NCBI RefSeq assembly: GCF_001423125.1
Contig: NZ_LMNW01000001.1
Location: 267,944-331,943 of the forward strand
From: Duganella sp. Leaf126
GTDB taxonomy: Bacteria > Pseudomonadota > Gammaproteobacteria > Burkholderiales > Burkholderiaceae_D
Length of the DNA stretch: 64,000 bases
Direction: 5' to 3'
Positions 7,989-16,440 of the stretch are shown here, piece after piece. The position numbers were made by a program, and so were the translations under genes. Numbering within the stretch: the stretch's first letter is position 1; each line of letters opens with the position of its first letter. The notes under the pieces are model-generated. The model did not search any database and had not been told where the DNA came from. It saw only the letters and a list, made by a program, of their open reading frames with translations.

Positions 7989-9233
7989 TTATTTACGCGC
8001 AGCCACGATTTCGGCCGGTTGGACGATGTTTTGTTCTGGCTTGTTCGACCAGCTGTTGCGCGTGTACGTGATCACGGCCGCAATGTCGGTATCGGACAGC
8101 TGTTTCCATGACGGCATTTCGGCCGGGTATTTGCCGCTCTTCTGGCCGTTGAGCAGCACGTGGATCTGTCCGGCCTTGTCGCCGTTGACCACGGGCGAAC
8201 CGTCGAGCGAGGCAAACGCGTTGGGCACGCCCTTGCCGTTGGCCTGGTGGCAGACCACGCAGTTGGTGGTGTAGACCTTTTCGCCGCGCGTTTTCAGCTC
8301 GTCGATGGTGAAGGTCTTGTTCGGATCGTCGGCCAGCGCCGCCATCTCTTTTTTCTTGCCGCCGACCCAGGCCGTGTAGTCGGCGTCGCTGACCACGCGC
8401 ACCACGATCGGCATGAATGCGTGCTCCTTGCCGCACAGCTCGGAGCAGTAGCCGCGGTAGGTGCCGGTGTGCTCGGCCTTGAACCAGGTGTCGCGCACGA
8501 AGCCGGGAATCGCGTCCTGCTTGACGGCGAAGGCGGGAATCGACCACGAGTGGATGACGTCGGCAGCAGTGGTGACGATGCGGATTTTCTTGTGGACCGG
8601 CACCACCAGCTCTTGGTCCACTTCCATCAGGTAATGGTCGCCGCGCTGCTCGGTCGGCGCGAAGCCGGGCGCGCCCACCTGCGCGCGCGGTGTGGCCAGG
8701 TTGGAGAGGAAGGAGATGCCGCTGCCCTCGCCGCTCAGGTAGTCGTAGCCCCACTTCCATTGCATGCCGGTGACCTTGATCGTGATGTCGGCGTTGCTCG
8801 TGTCTTTCATGCCGACCACGGTGCGGGTGGCGGGCAGCGCCATGCCGATCACGATCAGGAACGGCACCACGGTCCAGGCGATTTCGACGGCCGTCGATTC
8901 GTGGAAGGTGGCCGGCTTGTGGCCGAGCGATTTGCGGTGCTTGAAGATCGAGTAGAACATCACGCCGAACACGGCGACGAAGATCACCAGGCAGACGATC
9001 ATCATCCACGTGTGCAGGTCGTAGACCTCGGTGGCGATGCGGGTGGCGGGCGGTTGCAGGTTCAGCTGTTTGTCGATCGGGCCGCCGGTGCCGCCGGTGG
9101 CCGGGCCGTAGGTGCCGGCAGTGGCGGCGGTGTCCGCTGCCCTCGCCGCGCCGGCTGCCATCGCAGCTGAAATCGTGGCTGCCATCACCGTCACGCCGCG
9201 CGTGAACGATGTAAGTCGCTTCGCAAGTGTCAT
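7989..9233 (-). CDS. ctaC: Cytochrome c oxidase subunit II with fused cytochrome c domain (caa3 type)
   Basis: A 414-residue protein with a signal peptide (cleavage likely after AARA at about residue 32), two membrane helices, a cupredoxin domain with the CuA motif CSELCGKEHAFMP near residues 260-272, and a C-terminal mono-heme cytochrome c domain with CVVCH near residue 323 and a distal PSW methionine region (EMPSW). The fusion defines a caa3-type enzyme that takes electrons through its own heme. ATG at 9233 is chosen because it gives the signal peptide and follows GGGGAAAAC; the frame extends upstream without family similarity. It heads the operon. Confidence 0.95.
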   Translation of the reverse strand: MTLAKRLTSFTRGVTVMAATISAAMAAGAARAADTAATAGTYGPATGGTGGPIDKQLNLQPPATRIATEVYDLHTWMMIVCLVIFVAVFGVMFYSIFKHRKSLGHKPATFHESTAVEIAWTVVPFLIVIGMALPATRTVVGMKDTSNADITIKVTGMQWKWGYDYLSGEGSGISFLSNLATPRAQVGAPGFAPTEQRGDHYLMEVDQELVVPVHKKIRIVTTAADVIHSWSIPAFAVKQDAIPGFVRDTWFKAEHTGTYRGYCSELCGKEHAFMPIVVRVVSDADYTAWVGGKKKEMAALADDPNKTFTIDELKTRGEKVYTTNCVVCHQANGKGVPNAFASLDGSPVVNGDKAGQIHVLLNGQKSGKYPAEMPSWKQLSDTDIAAVITYTRNSWSNKPEQNIVQPAEIVAARK

Positions 9234-9621
9234 GTTTTCCCCAACAAACCCAAGTGTAATTTTTTTGTAACGACCTGGATTCCGGCGAACCAAACCCGCG
9301 TCGTTTCTTAAACAACTTCAGGCCCCATCGCACACGCCGGGGCACTGAAGCCTTTGTCTCCATCCCCTACATCACAGCGTGCTGCCAGAGAACAATACAA
9401 AAGCCTGATGCTGCTTAAATCAACTGCTCGCTTCGTTTCATTGCGTTTTGGTGCCCGGATAGCGGCTTTGTCCATGAACTGGTGACAAAGTTGGTTATTG
9501 ATTATATAGAACAAAAACCACGCACATCAACAAATAAACGATTTTGCAACTCCGTGATCCCCCGTGCGCATTTTGCTTGCATCCGGGGCACGATCGCGTT
9601 ATGGCGGCCCGATGTCGACCT
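9234..9621. promoter_or_regulatory. 388-base non-coding region upstream of ctaC
   Basis: No convincing gene lies here. The region is clearly richer in A and T than its surroundings, especially near 9490-9545 and at the TTTTTTTG run near 9260, and it must hold the promoter of the ctaC operon (minus strand) and the 3' end of the methyltransferase transcript. I could not assign a -10/-35 pair with confidence, and no clear terminator hairpin with a T run was seen after the methyltransferase gene. Confidence 0.5.
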
Positions 9622-10542
9622 TTATTTCTTGCGTGGCAGGTCGAAGCGGATGATCGCCTCGCCCTGGGCCGTGGTGCGCGGCGCCGGCCGGAATGCATGG
9701 CCGTAGATCACCTCGAACGTCAGCGCCAGCTTGCCGTCGGGCCGGCGCTGACGCTCGAGCGCGGCCAGCATGCGCTGCCAGGCCTGCTTGCCCATCAGCC
9801 CCTGGCGGCGCGTGCCGAGCGGATTGCCGCCCAGCGCCCGCACGTCGGCCAGCAAGGCCTGGGCCGTATCGTAGGTGACGGTGATTACCTCCATGTCCAG
9901 CACCGGGGTGGCAAAGCCGGCGTCCACCAGCTGGTCGCCAAAGTCGTGCATGTCGACGAACGGCAGCACGTGCGGCGCCAGGTCGGCCTCGGCAAACGCC
10001 GTGCGCAGTTCGCGCAGGGTGTCGGGGCCGAAACAGGAAAACATCAGCAGGCTGTTGACGCGCAGGACACGGCGCCATTCGGCAAACACGCGGTCCGGCT
10101 GCGGATGCCAGTGCAACGCCAGGTTGGACCACACCAGATCGATCGAGTTCGGCGCCAGTGGCAAATCGGCGAAATCGCCGCACAGCAGGTCGATGCCGGC
10201 TTTCGCCGGCAGTAGGCGCGACAGCAGCTGGTTCAGCGACGACTGCCGGGCGCCGTGGCTGCGCACGGCGCGCAGCGGCGCCTCGGCCGCATCGACGCCG
10301 AGCAGCTGCGCTGCCGCGTACATTTTTTGCAACACAGCGAGATCGGCGCCTTCGCCGCAGCCGGCGTCAAGCACGCGCGCGGGCGTGATTTTCACCAGCT
10401 CCAGCCGGTCCACCATGCGCGCGGCGATCTCGCGGCGCAGAAAATCGGCGCCGCGCGTGCGGGCAGGATCGGAAAACAGGGTACGCACATGATCGAGATC
10501 AATCGGGGCGCTGAGCTTGGGCGGATTGGCAGGCACTTGCAT
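9622..10542 (-). CDS. BioC-like SAM-dependent methyltransferase
   Basis: A class I methyltransferase of about 306 residues. The SAM-binding motif VLDAGCGEGADL is near residues 56-67, an acidic turn LLGVDAAEAPL follows, and the later motifs IDLLCGDFADLPL and SIDLVWSNLALHWHP fit BioC, the malonyl-ACP O-methyltransferase that starts biotin synthesis. FDLPRKK closes the protein. It is divergent from comF, and no other biotin gene is nearby, so the substrate is not proven. Start is uncertain: ATG at 10542 gives a natural N-terminus, while a GTG at 10569 adds nine residues; neither has a clear ribosome binding site. Confidence 0.78.
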   Translation of the reverse strand: MQVPANPPKLSAPIDLDHVRTLFSDPARTRGADFLRREIAARMVDRLELVKITPARVLDAGCGEGADLAVLQKMYAAAQLLGVDAAEAPLRAVRSHGARQSSLNQLLSRLLPAKAGIDLLCGDFADLPLAPNSIDLVWSNLALHWHPQPDRVFAEWRRVLRVNSLLMFSCFGPDTLRELRTAFAEADLAPHVLPFVDMHDFGDQLVDAGFATPVLDMEVITVTYDTAQALLADVRALGGNPLGTRRQGLMGKQAWQRMLAALERQRRPDGKLALTFEVIYGHAFRPAPRTTAQGEAIIRFDLPRKK

Positions 10543-10701
10543 ATATGGTTGGCAGTTGGAGGCAGCCACGAGGTCGGCGCGTCATGTCCGGGCAGGCGGG
10601 GATGACGGCCGCTGGCCGCAGGTTGATGCGATAATGTCGGCAGTGTACATGGTTGGCGCCGGGCTGGCCGCCGCAGGCCGCGTTTTGATGGGAAGCATGG
10701 C

Positions 10702-11430
10702 ATGAATGGCAAGCTGTTCCGGCGTGTGCTGCACCTGCTGTTGCCCACCACGTGCGCGCTGTGCGGCGCCGTCAGCGACGAGACCCTGTGTGCGGCGTGC
10801 GCGGACCAGTTCTTCGGTGCGGCCCTGGCAGCGCGCAGTCCGCGCTGTCGATGTTGCGCCAATCCGGTCGCAACCGGCGCCGCGTGGTGCGGCCACTGCA
10901 TCGTTTCGCGGCCCGCGTTCGACCATACCGTGGTCGCCTGCGACTATGCGTTGCCGCTCGACCAGCTGGTGCTGCAACTGAAGTTCGGCCACCGGCTGGC
11001 GCTGGCGGCGCTGATGGCGCGACAACTGGCGGCAGCGGTGCAGCGGGACGTGGACTGTGCCGCCGCCCTGCCCGACCTGCTGTGCCCGGTGCCGCTGGGT
11101 CCGCGCAGGCTGGCCCAGCGCGGCTACAACCAGGCGCTGGAAATTGCCCGGCCGCTGGCGCGCAGCCTGGGTGTGACGCTGCATGCGAGGCTGGTAGCGC
11201 GCATCCGCGAGACGGCAGCGCAAAGCAGCGTGGCGCCCGCGCACCGGCGCGCCAATATCGCCGGCGCCTTTGCGCTTGCCGAGCCGGCGCTGGTGCGCGG
11301 GCGCCATGTCGGCGTGGTGGACGACGTGATGACCAGCGGCGGTACGCTCGACGAAATGGCGGCCGTGCTCAAGCGCCACGGCGCGGCGCGCGTCAGCAAT
11401 TTCGTGTTCGCGCGCACCCCGCCCCATTGA
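10702..11430 (+). CDS. comF: ComF family phosphoribosyltransferase-like protein
   Basis: A 242-residue double-zinc-ribbon plus phosphoribosyltransferase protein. Cysteine pairs at the N-terminus (CALC at 18-21, CAAC at 30-33, CRCC and CGHC between residues 49 and 66) form the zinc binding region. The PRPP-binding loop VVDDVMTSGGT is near residue 207. ComF proteins are needed for DNA uptake in naturally competent bacteria, but the enzymatic reaction is not settled. The gene is divergent from the BioC-like gene and precedes trmL by 18 bases with an AGGAG site in between, so comF and trmL may be co-transcribed. Confidence 0.88.
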   Translation: MNGKLFRRVLHLLLPTTCALCGAVSDETLCAACADQFFGAALAARSPRCRCCANPVATGAAWCGHCIVSRPAFDHTVVACDYALPLDQLVLQLKFGHRLALAALMARQLAAAVQRDVDCAAALPDLLCPVPLGPRRLAQRGYNQALEIARPLARSLGVTLHARLVARIRETAAQSSVAPAHRRANIAGAFALAEPALVRGRHVGVVDDVMTSGGTLDEMAAVLKRHGAARVSNFVFARTPPH

Positions 11431-11448
11431 TTATTCTAGGAGAACGTA

Positions 11449-11919
11449 GTGTTTCACGTAGTACTGGTCCACCCCGAAATTCCGCCCAATACCGGCAATG
11501 TCATCCGCCTGTGCGCCAACACCGGCGCCCAGCTGCACCTGATCGAACCGCTCGGTTTTCCGCTCGAGGATTCCAAGCTCAAGCGCGCCGGTCTTGACTA
11601 CCACGAGTACGCGAAAATGAAAGTGCATGCCGACTGGCAGGCATTCTGCGCCGACCTGCAGCCGGATCCGTCGCGCATGTTCGCGATGACCACGCACGGC
11701 TCGTCGCCGTTCGCCGACGCCAGCTTCCGGCCCGGCGACGTGTTCGTGTTTGGCTCGGAAACGGCCGGCCTGCCCCCGGCCCTGCGCAACAACTTCCCGC
11801 CAGCGCAACGCATCCGCCTGCCGATGCGCCCCGACAACCGCAGCCTCAACCTGTCGAACACGGTGGCGGTCGTCGTCTTCGAAGCCTGGCGCCAGAACGG
11901 CTACGCCGGCGGCGCATAG
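11449..11919 (+). CDS. trmL: tRNA (cytidine(34)-2'-O)-methyltransferase
   Basis: A 156-residue SPOUT-fold (alpha/beta knot) methyltransferase that modifies the wobble base of tRNA-Leu isoacceptors. Family signatures are all present: VLVHPEIPPNTGNVIRLCAN at residues 5-24, LIEPLGFPLEDSKLKRAGLD, FGSETAGLP near residue 100, and the knot region IRLPMRPDNRSLNLSNTVAVVV near the C-terminus. Length is typical. It starts at ATG 11449 after AGGAG and is followed by a long palindromic repeat. Confidence 0.95.
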   Translation: MFHVVLVHPEIPPNTGNVIRLCANTGAQLHLIEPLGFPLEDSKLKRAGLDYHEYAKMKVHADWQAFCADLQPDPSRMFAMTTHGSSPFADASFRPGDVFVFGSETAGLPPALRNNFPPAQRIRLPMRPDNRSLNLSNTVAVVVFEAWRQNGYAGGA

Positions 11920-11947
11920 ACCGGTATCTACCGAGGTCGTCAAAACG

Positions 11948-12047
11948 GAGCGCCTGACGAACCTTCAGAGCAAGGCGCAGCGACGAAGACAGTACGTCAG
12001 TACGGCGAGGCGCTGCAACGCCGCTATGAAGGCTTCGTCAGGCGCTC
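11948..12047. repeat. Long imperfect palindromic repeat element between trmL and a LacI-family gene
   Basis: Perfect 14-base arms GAGCGCCTGACGAA (11948-11961) and TTCGTCAGGCGCTC (12034-12047) enclose further complementary segments: CCTTCAGAGC with GCTATGAAGG, and GGCGCAGCG with CGCTGCAACGCC. Transcribed from either strand it would form a hairpin of about 100 bases. There is no T run, so it is not a classic terminator. The right arm overlaps the last codons and stop of the LacI-family gene. It resembles dispersed intergenic palindromes, but only one copy was seen in this window. Confidence 0.65.
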
Positions 12048-13040
12048 GGCCGTTCGGCGGGCGGTGGAGGCGCGCAAAATCAACTGCGGCTCGATCACAC
12101 CGTTGTCGGGCTCGGGCTTGCCGTCGATGGCCGCAATCAGTTTTTCCATGGCCACGGCCCCCATCCGTTCGCTCTGCATGTCGACCGTGGTCAGCGCCGG
12201 CGATGTGTACTGGCCGTAGGCGATATTGTCGAACGCCGCCACCGACAGGTCGTCGGGCAAGCTAAAGCCCAGGCTTTGCGCCGCCTTCATGAAGCCGAGC
12301 GCCATCAGGTCGTTGTAGCAGATCAGCGCATCGGGCGGCTGGTCGCCCAGCAGGATCGCCGAGCACACGCGCTCGCCCTCGGCCGAGGTCGGCGTATTGC
12401 CCTCGTAGACCGTCAGCGCCAGATCCTGTCCGGCCAGGCAGGCGCGGATGGCGTCGAGCCGGTCGTGGTCGCGCCGCGCGCGCGCAAACCGCAGGTAGGC
12501 AAACCGCCGGTGTCCGAGCGAGAGCAGGTGGCGCACCAGCATGGCGGCGCCGCGCGCATCGTCGCTGTTGACCGACTGCAGCGGCAGGCGCTTGGGCCGG
12601 CCGAAATAGACCAGCGGCTTGCCCAGGTCCATCACCCAGTCCATCTCGGCCTCGAGCATGCGCGAGAACAGGATCAGGCCGTCCACGCGGCGGCTCAGCG
12701 CTTCGATCAGCGGCCGTTCGCGGTCGGCGTTTTCTTCGGTATCGACCAGCAGCAAGGTGTAGTTGTGCGCCAGCGCCACCCGGTTGGCGCCCTTGACGAT
12801 GCTGGTGAAATGGGGATTGTTGATGTCGAGGATGGACAGGCCGATGCTGCGCGTGCGGCCCGTGATCATCGATTGCGCCAGCGGGTTGGAGCGGTAGCCG
12901 AGCCTGGCGATCACGTCCCGGATGGTGGCCTCGACCGCCGGGGAAAACCGCTGTGCGCCGTTGACGAACTTCGACACGGTGGCGGTCGACACACCGGCTG
13001 CGGCGGCCACGTCACGGATGGTTGCTACGGTTTTTTTCAT
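12024..13040 (-). CDS. LacI family transcriptional regulator
   Basis: A 338-residue repressor-type protein. The LacI headpiece is at residues 6-50 (TIRDVAAAAGVSTATVSKFVNG, then RLGYRSNPLAQSM hinge), followed by a periplasmic-binding-protein-like sensor domain (IGLSILDINNPHFTSIVKGA, VDGLILFSR, ALICYNDLMALG, VAAFDNIAYGQYTSPALTTV). It is in the same direction as, and downstream of, no gene; the ExuT-like transporter lies 90 bases upstream in the same orientation, so the regulator may control sugar-acid uptake. The last residues (about AERLTKPS) are encoded within a palindromic repeat, so the native C-terminus may have been replaced. Confidence 0.9.
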   Translation of the reverse strand: MKKTVATIRDVAAAAGVSTATVSKFVNGAQRFSPAVEATIRDVIARLGYRSNPLAQSMITGRTRSIGLSILDINNPHFTSIVKGANRVALAHNYTLLLVDTEENADRERPLIEALSRRVDGLILFSRMLEAEMDWVMDLGKPLVYFGRPKRLPLQSVNSDDARGAAMLVRHLLSLGHRRFAYLRFARARRDHDRLDAIRACLAGQDLALTVYEGNTPTSAEGERVCSAILLGDQPPDALICYNDLMALGFMKAAQSLGFSLPDDLSVAAFDNIAYGQYTSPALTTVDMQSERMGAVAMEKLIAAIDGKPEPDNGVIEPQLILRASTARRTAERLTKPS

Positions 13041-13130
13041 TGCAGGCGGGAGCTGGGCGCGTGATCGATGGTGGCCACGATGGTAGCACGCGCCAGGGCT
13101 GCGCCCAGTCCCTAAAAGTGACAGATCGAG

Positions 13131-14534
13131 TTACAGATCGGTAATCTCCTTGTGACGCGGCACCAGCAGCTTCATGACCGTCCACGCCACCAGGTACGCT
13201 ACCGCGCACAGGCCGAACATGATCATGTAGCCGGTATAGATGTCGTTGACCGACTTGTAGTAATCGAATACCCAGCCGCCCAGCTTGGTCATCAGCACGC
13301 CGCCGATGCCGCCGGCCATGCCGCCGATGCCGACCACCGACGCCACTGCCTTTTGCGGGAACATGTCCGACACGGTGGTGAAGATGTTGGCCGACCAGGC
13401 CTGGTGGGCCGAGGCGCCGATCCCGATCAGCAGCACCGGCACCCAGAAGCTGATCGAACCGAGCGGTTGCGCCAGCAGCACCACCAGCGGGAACAGGGCG
13501 ATCACCAGCATGGCCTTCATGCGGCCGTCATACGGCGCATAACCGCGCGCCATGAAGTAACTGGGGAACCAGCCGCCGCCGATCGAACCGATCATGGTCA
13601 TACTGTAGAGTACGGCCAGCGGCACGACGATGGCGTCGCCCTTCATGCCGTACTGGGCCGACAGATAGGTGGGCAGCCAAAACAGGAAGAACCACCAGAC
13701 GCCGTCGGTCATGAACTTGCCGAAGGCGAAAGCCCAGGTTTGCGGGTATTTCAGCAGCTGGAACCACGACGTCTTGCGGGCAGCAGCGGCGCTGGCCTGC
13801 TCGGTGGTTTCCGTGCTGACCACCTGGTCGCTGCGGATGTAGGCCAGCTCGGCTTTCGACAGGCGCGGCTGCTGTTCCGGCTTGTCGTACAACCAGATCC
13901 ACAAGCCCATCCAGAAAAAGCCGACGGCGCCGATGATGATGAACGCCCACTGCCAGCCCCAGACGGCAGCGATCAATGGCACGCTGATCGGCGCCAGCAC
14001 CGCGCCGACATTGGCGCCCGAGTTGAAAATGCCGGTGGCGAACGACCGCTCCTTCTTGGGGAAATATTCGGCCGTGGCCTTGATCGCAGCCGGGAAGTTG
14101 CCGGCCTCGCCGACCGCCAGTACCGCGCGCGACACCATGAAACCGACGATGGACGGCACCACCACCAGGCCGAAGGCGCCGGCCACCACGGCAATCCCTT
14201 CGCCCATGGGCACGGCAAACGCATGCAGGATCGCACCCAGCGACCAGATCACGATCGCCGTGATGTACGCCGCCTTGGTGCCGATGCGGTCGACCACGCG
14301 GCCGGCCAGCAGCATCGACACGGCGTACACGAACTGGAAGGCTGCGGCGATGTTGGCGTAATCGGTATTGCTCCAGCCGAATTCCCTGGACAGGTCCGGC
14401 GCCAGCAGGCTGAGCACCTGACGGTCGAGGTAGTTGATGGTGGTGGCAAAAAACAACAGGGCGCAGATGGTCCAGCGGTATTGACCGACGGCCTGGCCGA
14501 CTGATTGCGCGTTGACGGGCTCGCTCAGATTCAT
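13131..14534 (-). CDS. MFS transporter, ACS family, ExuT-like hexuronate/sugar-acid permease
   Basis: A 467-residue major facilitator with 12 hydrophobic segments. The first half has the anion:cation symporter pattern: RWTICALLFFATTINYLDRQ at residues 20-39, the loop motif GRVVDRIGTKAA near residue 78, and the VLAVGEAGNFPAAIKATAE block near residues 135-153 that is typical of ExuT and glucarate-type carriers. The neighbouring LacI regulator supports a sugar-acid substrate, but galacturonate, glucuronate, glucarate and others cannot be told apart from sequence reading. It has its own 5' region after the terminator of the next transporter gene. Confidence 0.87.
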   Translation of the reverse strand: MNLSEPVNAQSVGQAVGQYRWTICALLFFATTINYLDRQVLSLLAPDLSREFGWSNTDYANIAAAFQFVYAVSMLLAGRVVDRIGTKAAYITAIVIWSLGAILHAFAVPMGEGIAVVAGAFGLVVVPSIVGFMVSRAVLAVGEAGNFPAAIKATAEYFPKKERSFATGIFNSGANVGAVLAPISVPLIAAVWGWQWAFIIIGAVGFFWMGLWIWLYDKPEQQPRLSKAELAYIRSDQVVSTETTEQASAAAARKTSWFQLLKYPQTWAFAFGKFMTDGVWWFFLFWLPTYLSAQYGMKGDAIVVPLAVLYSMTMIGSIGGGWFPSYFMARGYAPYDGRMKAMLVIALFPLVVLLAQPLGSISFWVPVLLIGIGASAHQAWSANIFTTVSDMFPQKAVASVVGIGGMAGGIGGVLMTKLGGWVFDYYKSVNDIYTGYMIMFGLCAVAYLVAWTVMKLLVPRHKEITDL

Positions 14535-14628
14535 GGCATCACTTTATATAGTTTTGAGTGGTGATGATCCCGGTCTCCACGGAATCATGTCATACGTCAT
14601 CGTACAACTATAAAACTAGTGAGGCAAG
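14535..14628 (-). promoter_or_regulatory. Promoter/operator region of the ExuT-like transporter
   Basis: This short AT-richer stretch separates the upstream terminator from the transporter start. On the minus strand it holds TTTTATAGTTGTACGATGAC followed by GTATGACATGA, and nearer the start AAAACTATATAAAGTG. The GTACGATGACGTATGAC core looks like a degenerate two-fold site of the kind bound by regulators of sugar-acid genes. I could not find a clean LacI-type palindrome, so which regulator binds here is open. Confidence 0.35.
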
Positions 14629-14658
14629 AAAAAACCACCGGCCGCCGGGCAGCGGCCG
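14629..14658 (-). terminator. Terminator of the MHS transporter gene
   Basis: Read on the minus strand, CGGCCGC pairs with GCGGCCG around a six-base loop, followed by GTGGTTTTTTC. It lies about 30 bases downstream of the MHS transporter stop, so that gene is probably its own transcription unit. Confidence 0.75.
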
Positions 14659-14690
14659 TGAAATGGTGGCGGCGCGGCAGACGACGGCTT

Positions 14691-15974
14691 CTATGCCGCT
14701 GCCGGCAGCGTCGGACGGGCCAGCAGCAGAGCGACCAGGCTGATCAGCGCAGCCCCGCTCAGGTAGTAGCCGACGTACTGCAGGCCGTAATGGGTGGCCA
14801 GCCAGGTGGCGATATAGGGCGCCAGCGAGGCGCCCAGGATGCCGGCCAGATTGAAGGTCAGCGAGGCGCCCGTATAGCGCACCTCGGCCGGGAACAGCTC
14901 GGACAGGATGGTGCCGAGCGGACCGTAAGTGAGTCCCATCAAGCCCAGGCCCAGCGCCAGGAACACCGTGACCTGGCTGCTGCTGCCCGAGCCGAACAGC
15001 GGCGCCAGCGCCAGCCCGAAGATGGCGATCGCCACCGACACCCAGATCAGCGTGCGGGCGCGGCCATGGCGGTCGGCCCAGACGGCTGCCACCGGAATCG
15101 TCAGGCCGAAGAACAGCACGGCAAACAATTGCTGGATCAGGAAATCCTTGCGCGAGAACTGCAGCGCCGTGGTGCCCCAGCTCAGCGCGAACACCGTCAT
15201 CAGGTAGAACAGCACGAAGGTCGCCAGCGCGATCAGGGTGCCCAGCACCAGCATGCGGCCGTGGTCGCGCACCACCGTGACCACCGGCACTTTCACGCGT
15301 TCGTTCTTTTCCAGCACTTTCTGGAAGTCCGGCGTCTCGTGGATTTTCAGGCGCACGTACAGGCCGACGATGACCAGCAGCGCGCTGGCCAGGAACGGGA
15401 TGCGCCAGCCGTAGGCGAAGAATTCGGCGTCGGTCTGCACCTCGGTCAGCAGCAGGAAAATGCCGCCCGAGAGGAAGAAGCCGATCGGCGCACCCAGCTG
15501 CGGAAACATGCCATACCAGGCGCGCTTGCCCGGCGGCGCATTCTCGGTGGCCAGCAGCACTGCGCCGCCCCACTCGCCGCCCAGGCCCAGGCCCTGGCCG
15601 AAGCGGCACAGCGCCAGCAGGGCCGGGGCCCAGGTACCGATGGTCGCATACGTGGGCAGCAGGCCGATCACCACCGTCGACAGCCCCATGGTCAGCAGCG
15701 CCGCCACCAGCGTGGCCTTGCGGCCGACGCGGTCGCCGAAGTGGCCGAACACGGCCGAACCCACCGGGCGCGCAAAAAAGGCGATGGCAAACGTGGCCAG
15801 CGACTGCAAGGTGGCAGCCGCCGGGTCGGCGGCGGGAAAGAACAGTTTGGGGAACACCAGCACGGCTGCGGTGGCGTAGATATAGAAATCGAAGAATTCG
15901 ATGGTGGTGCCGATCAGGCTGGCAAACAGCACGGTGGCCGGCTTGTTGGTCCGTGCCGGTTGGGACTGACTCAT
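14691..15974 (-). CDS. MFS transporter, metabolite:H+ symporter (MHS) family
   Basis: A 427-residue permease with 12 membrane segments. The MHS family features are clear: GTTIEFFDFYIYATAA at about residues 22-37, FFARPVGSAVFGHFGDRVGR near 69-88, FGQGLGLGGEWGGAVLLATE near 122-141, and the C-terminal ELFPAEVRYTGASL block. Relatives transport dicarboxylates, alpha-ketoglutarate, shikimate, proline/betaine or citrate, and I cannot choose between them. ATG at 15974 has GGAG seven bases upstream and starts at the conserved N-terminus; the frame extends 18 codons upstream without support. Confidence 0.88.
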   Translation of the reverse strand: MSQSQPARTNKPATVLFASLIGTTIEFFDFYIYATAAVLVFPKLFFPAADPAAATLQSLATFAIAFFARPVGSAVFGHFGDRVGRKATLVAALLTMGLSTVVIGLLPTYATIGTWAPALLALCRFGQGLGLGGEWGGAVLLATENAPPGKRAWYGMFPQLGAPIGFFLSGGIFLLLTEVQTDAEFFAYGWRIPFLASALLVIVGLYVRLKIHETPDFQKVLEKNERVKVPVVTVVRDHGRMLVLGTLIALATFVLFYLMTVFALSWGTTALQFSRKDFLIQQLFAVLFFGLTIPVAAVWADRHGRARTLIWVSVAIAIFGLALAPLFGSGSSSQVTVFLALGLGLMGLTYGPLGTILSELFPAEVRYTGASLTFNLAGILGASLAPYIATWLATHYGLQYVGYYLSGAALISLVALLLARPTLPAAA

Positions 15975-16073
15975 GCGCAAAGCTCCTGCGGGGTAAGTGG
16001 ACGAAGGACGGTGCGGTCCATCATACACAGGCGCGTCGCAGCTTGCCAGGAAGTTATGGGCTGACCGGGGATG

Positions 16074-16121
16074 CTACTTCGTTGGCTACTTAGTTGGCCA
16101 CTTAGTTGCCTACCTAGTTGC
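16074..16121. repeat. Four tandem copies of a 12-bp repeat at the 3' end of the thioredoxin-like gene
   Basis: The units are CTACTTCGTTGG, CTACTTAGTTGG, CCACTTAGTTGC and CTACCTAGTTGC. Read on the minus strand in the frame of the thioredoxin-like gene, the first unit contains its TAG stop and the next two each contain TAA, while the last reads a sense GAA codon. The array thus puts three in-frame stops in a row at the gene end. Confidence 0.8.
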
Positions 16122-16440
16122 GCGGGTCGATCTGTTGCAAGCCGTCCGCAATCTCGGCCGCATCGAGCGGGCGCACCACGCGCGCCACTTCCACCCCATC
16201 CTTGATGAAAATCATGGTCGGCCACAGCTTGACGCGGAACGAGCGGCCCAGCGGGCGGCCCGGGCCGTCTTCGACCTTGTAATGGGTCAGTTGCTCATGG
16301 CCGGCAAACGCCTGCGCCAGCGGCGCCTGCGCCGCCTGGCAGTGCCCGCACCAGTTGGCGCCGAACTCGAGCAGAACGGCGCCCGCCATGGCGTCGATGT
16401 CGGCGCGCTGCGGCGCCTCGGCTTGGTATAGTGTTTTCAT
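16114..16440 (-). CDS. Thioredoxin-like protein (CGHC active site)
   Basis: A 108-residue single-domain thioredoxin fold. The active site WCGHC is at residues 30-34 (cysteines 31 and 34), and the cis-proline loop is LWPTMIFIKDG near residue 72. The CGHC dipeptide is more like disulfide isomerases than the CGPC of housekeeping thioredoxin. No signal peptide is visible, so it is probably cytoplasmic. Its ATG overlaps the chaN stop (ATGA), so it is translated with the ChaN lipoprotein. Its partner protein is unknown. Confidence 0.88.
   Translation of the reverse strand: MKTLYQAEAPQRADIDAMAGAVLLEFGANWCGHCQAAQAPLAQAFAGHEQLTHYKVEDGPGRPLGRSFRVKLWPTMIFIKDGVEVARVVRPLDAAEIADGLQQIDPRN

Noticed and set aside
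9234..9621. Short open frames in the ctaC upstream region (68-74 codons on both strands)
   Set aside because: No similarity, no ribosome binding sites, and they overlap an AT-rich promoter-like region.
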